Shown here: one piece after another, positions 63,643 through 64,000 of the stretch | How positions within the stretch are numbered: the first letter of the stretch is position 1 | Layout: every line of letters begins with the position of its first letter | DNA from: Typha latifolia | Taxonomy: Eukaryota; Streptophyta; Magnoliopsida; Poales; Typhaceae | Assembly (NCBI GenBank): GCA_019914945.1 | Contig: CM034110.1 | Location: 1,121,001 to 1,185,000 of the forward strand | Length of the DNA stretch: 64,000 nucleotides | Reading direction: 5' to 3' | Translations under genes and position numbers: made by a program | Notes under the pieces: model-generated | Databases searched by the model: none | The model's input: only the letters and a program-made list of their open reading frames with translations | What the model was told of the DNA's origin: nothing

Positions 63643-64000
63643 TGTAACAACCCAAGTAGGATAAAAAAATTAAAAAAAAACTTGTTGGGCACGACACGAC
63701 TGGCCACACTGTGGCCGCCCTCGTGCCCAGCATGCCATGCATGCCATGGCAGTGATGGGGGTGCCACGCACCTCCACTAAGCCACTCTTCTCCATGCCCG
63801 CGACGAGGCGTGGAGGTGGGACCCAGCCCACCAGCCACTCCGCCGCCACCACGTGACCTTTTCTCTCTCTCTCTTTAATATTTTTTTCTTTCTCTCTCTT
63901 CCCCATATTCTCTCGATCTCTCTCTCTCTCTCCCCCTCTAGTTTGACCATCAGGAAGAGCCACCGTCGGCCCTTCTATCCACTGGTGAGCCTCTCTCTCT
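63643..64000 (+). repeat. LTR of family B, first 358 bp (cut by the window end)
   Basis: Starts TGTAACAACCCAAG, followed by an A-rich run, GGGCACGACACGAC and GCATGCCATGC words, a GC-rich block and (CT)n runs near 63860-64000, the same order as at 13734. The internal region or the rest of the LTR lies beyond the window. Confidence 0.75.

Overview
The window is nuclear DNA of a flowering plant. The evidence is spliced genes with GT-AG introns and plant-type families (WEB coiled-coil protein, plastid-type hexokinase), AT-rich introns and intergenic DNA, CT-rich leaders, and many nested plant LTR retrotransposons with very long LTRs. I cannot fix the species; nothing seen excludes a monocot. No bacterial operon, CRISPR array or tRNA gene was found.

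Layout. (1) 1-1640: the 5' end of a minus-strand gene for a SWD2/WDR82-like COMPASS subunit, whose intron 2 holds a decayed piece of mitochondrial small-subunit rRNA (NUMT). (2) 3292-24034: a retrotransposon block. It has a Tekay/Del-like Ty3/gypsy chromovirus with 2.9-kb LTRs (3292-13733), a second LTR family present as an inverted pair (13734-16866 plus; 20828-23045 minus), a gypsy integrase scrap and a broken Ty1/copia element. (3) 24438-27447: intron-containing remnants of two unrelated metabolic genes side by side, PURH (purine synthesis) and a GAPDH. (4) 28210-28961: an apparently intact WEB-family gene on the minus strand. (5) 31805-34130: a MULE remnant. (6) 34303-40857: a nine-exon plastid-type hexokinase with two in-frame stops and a likely frameshift; a 5'-truncated LINE with a perfect 12-bp target-site duplication sits about 50 bp upstream of its ATG. 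(7) 41540-42905: a minus-strand copia 3' end. (8) 43932-48663: a five-exon Lys/Glu-rich, probably nuclear protein. (9) 50000-50407: a single-exon three-helix membrane protein. (10) 50780-60323: a six-exon minus-strand gene for a myristoylatable BORCS5/myrlysin-like protein, whose 7.5-kb intron 3 carries a copia element that is itself split by a hAT-type element with 8-bp target duplications. (11) 60603-64000: more LTR sequence.

The host genes are unrelated housekeeping functions (chromatin, organelle positioning, sugar kinase, membrane protein) and do not form a pathway. The most unusual observation is a 154-bp, AT-rich GT...AG segment (7731-7884) inside the gypsy element. Its removal joins the zinc-knuckle gag frame to the protease frame in phase, while retention ends gag after two more codons. 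This looks like a splicing switch between gag and gag-pol. Second is the hexokinase locus, where a LINE insertion and several coding lesions document the loss of a gene.
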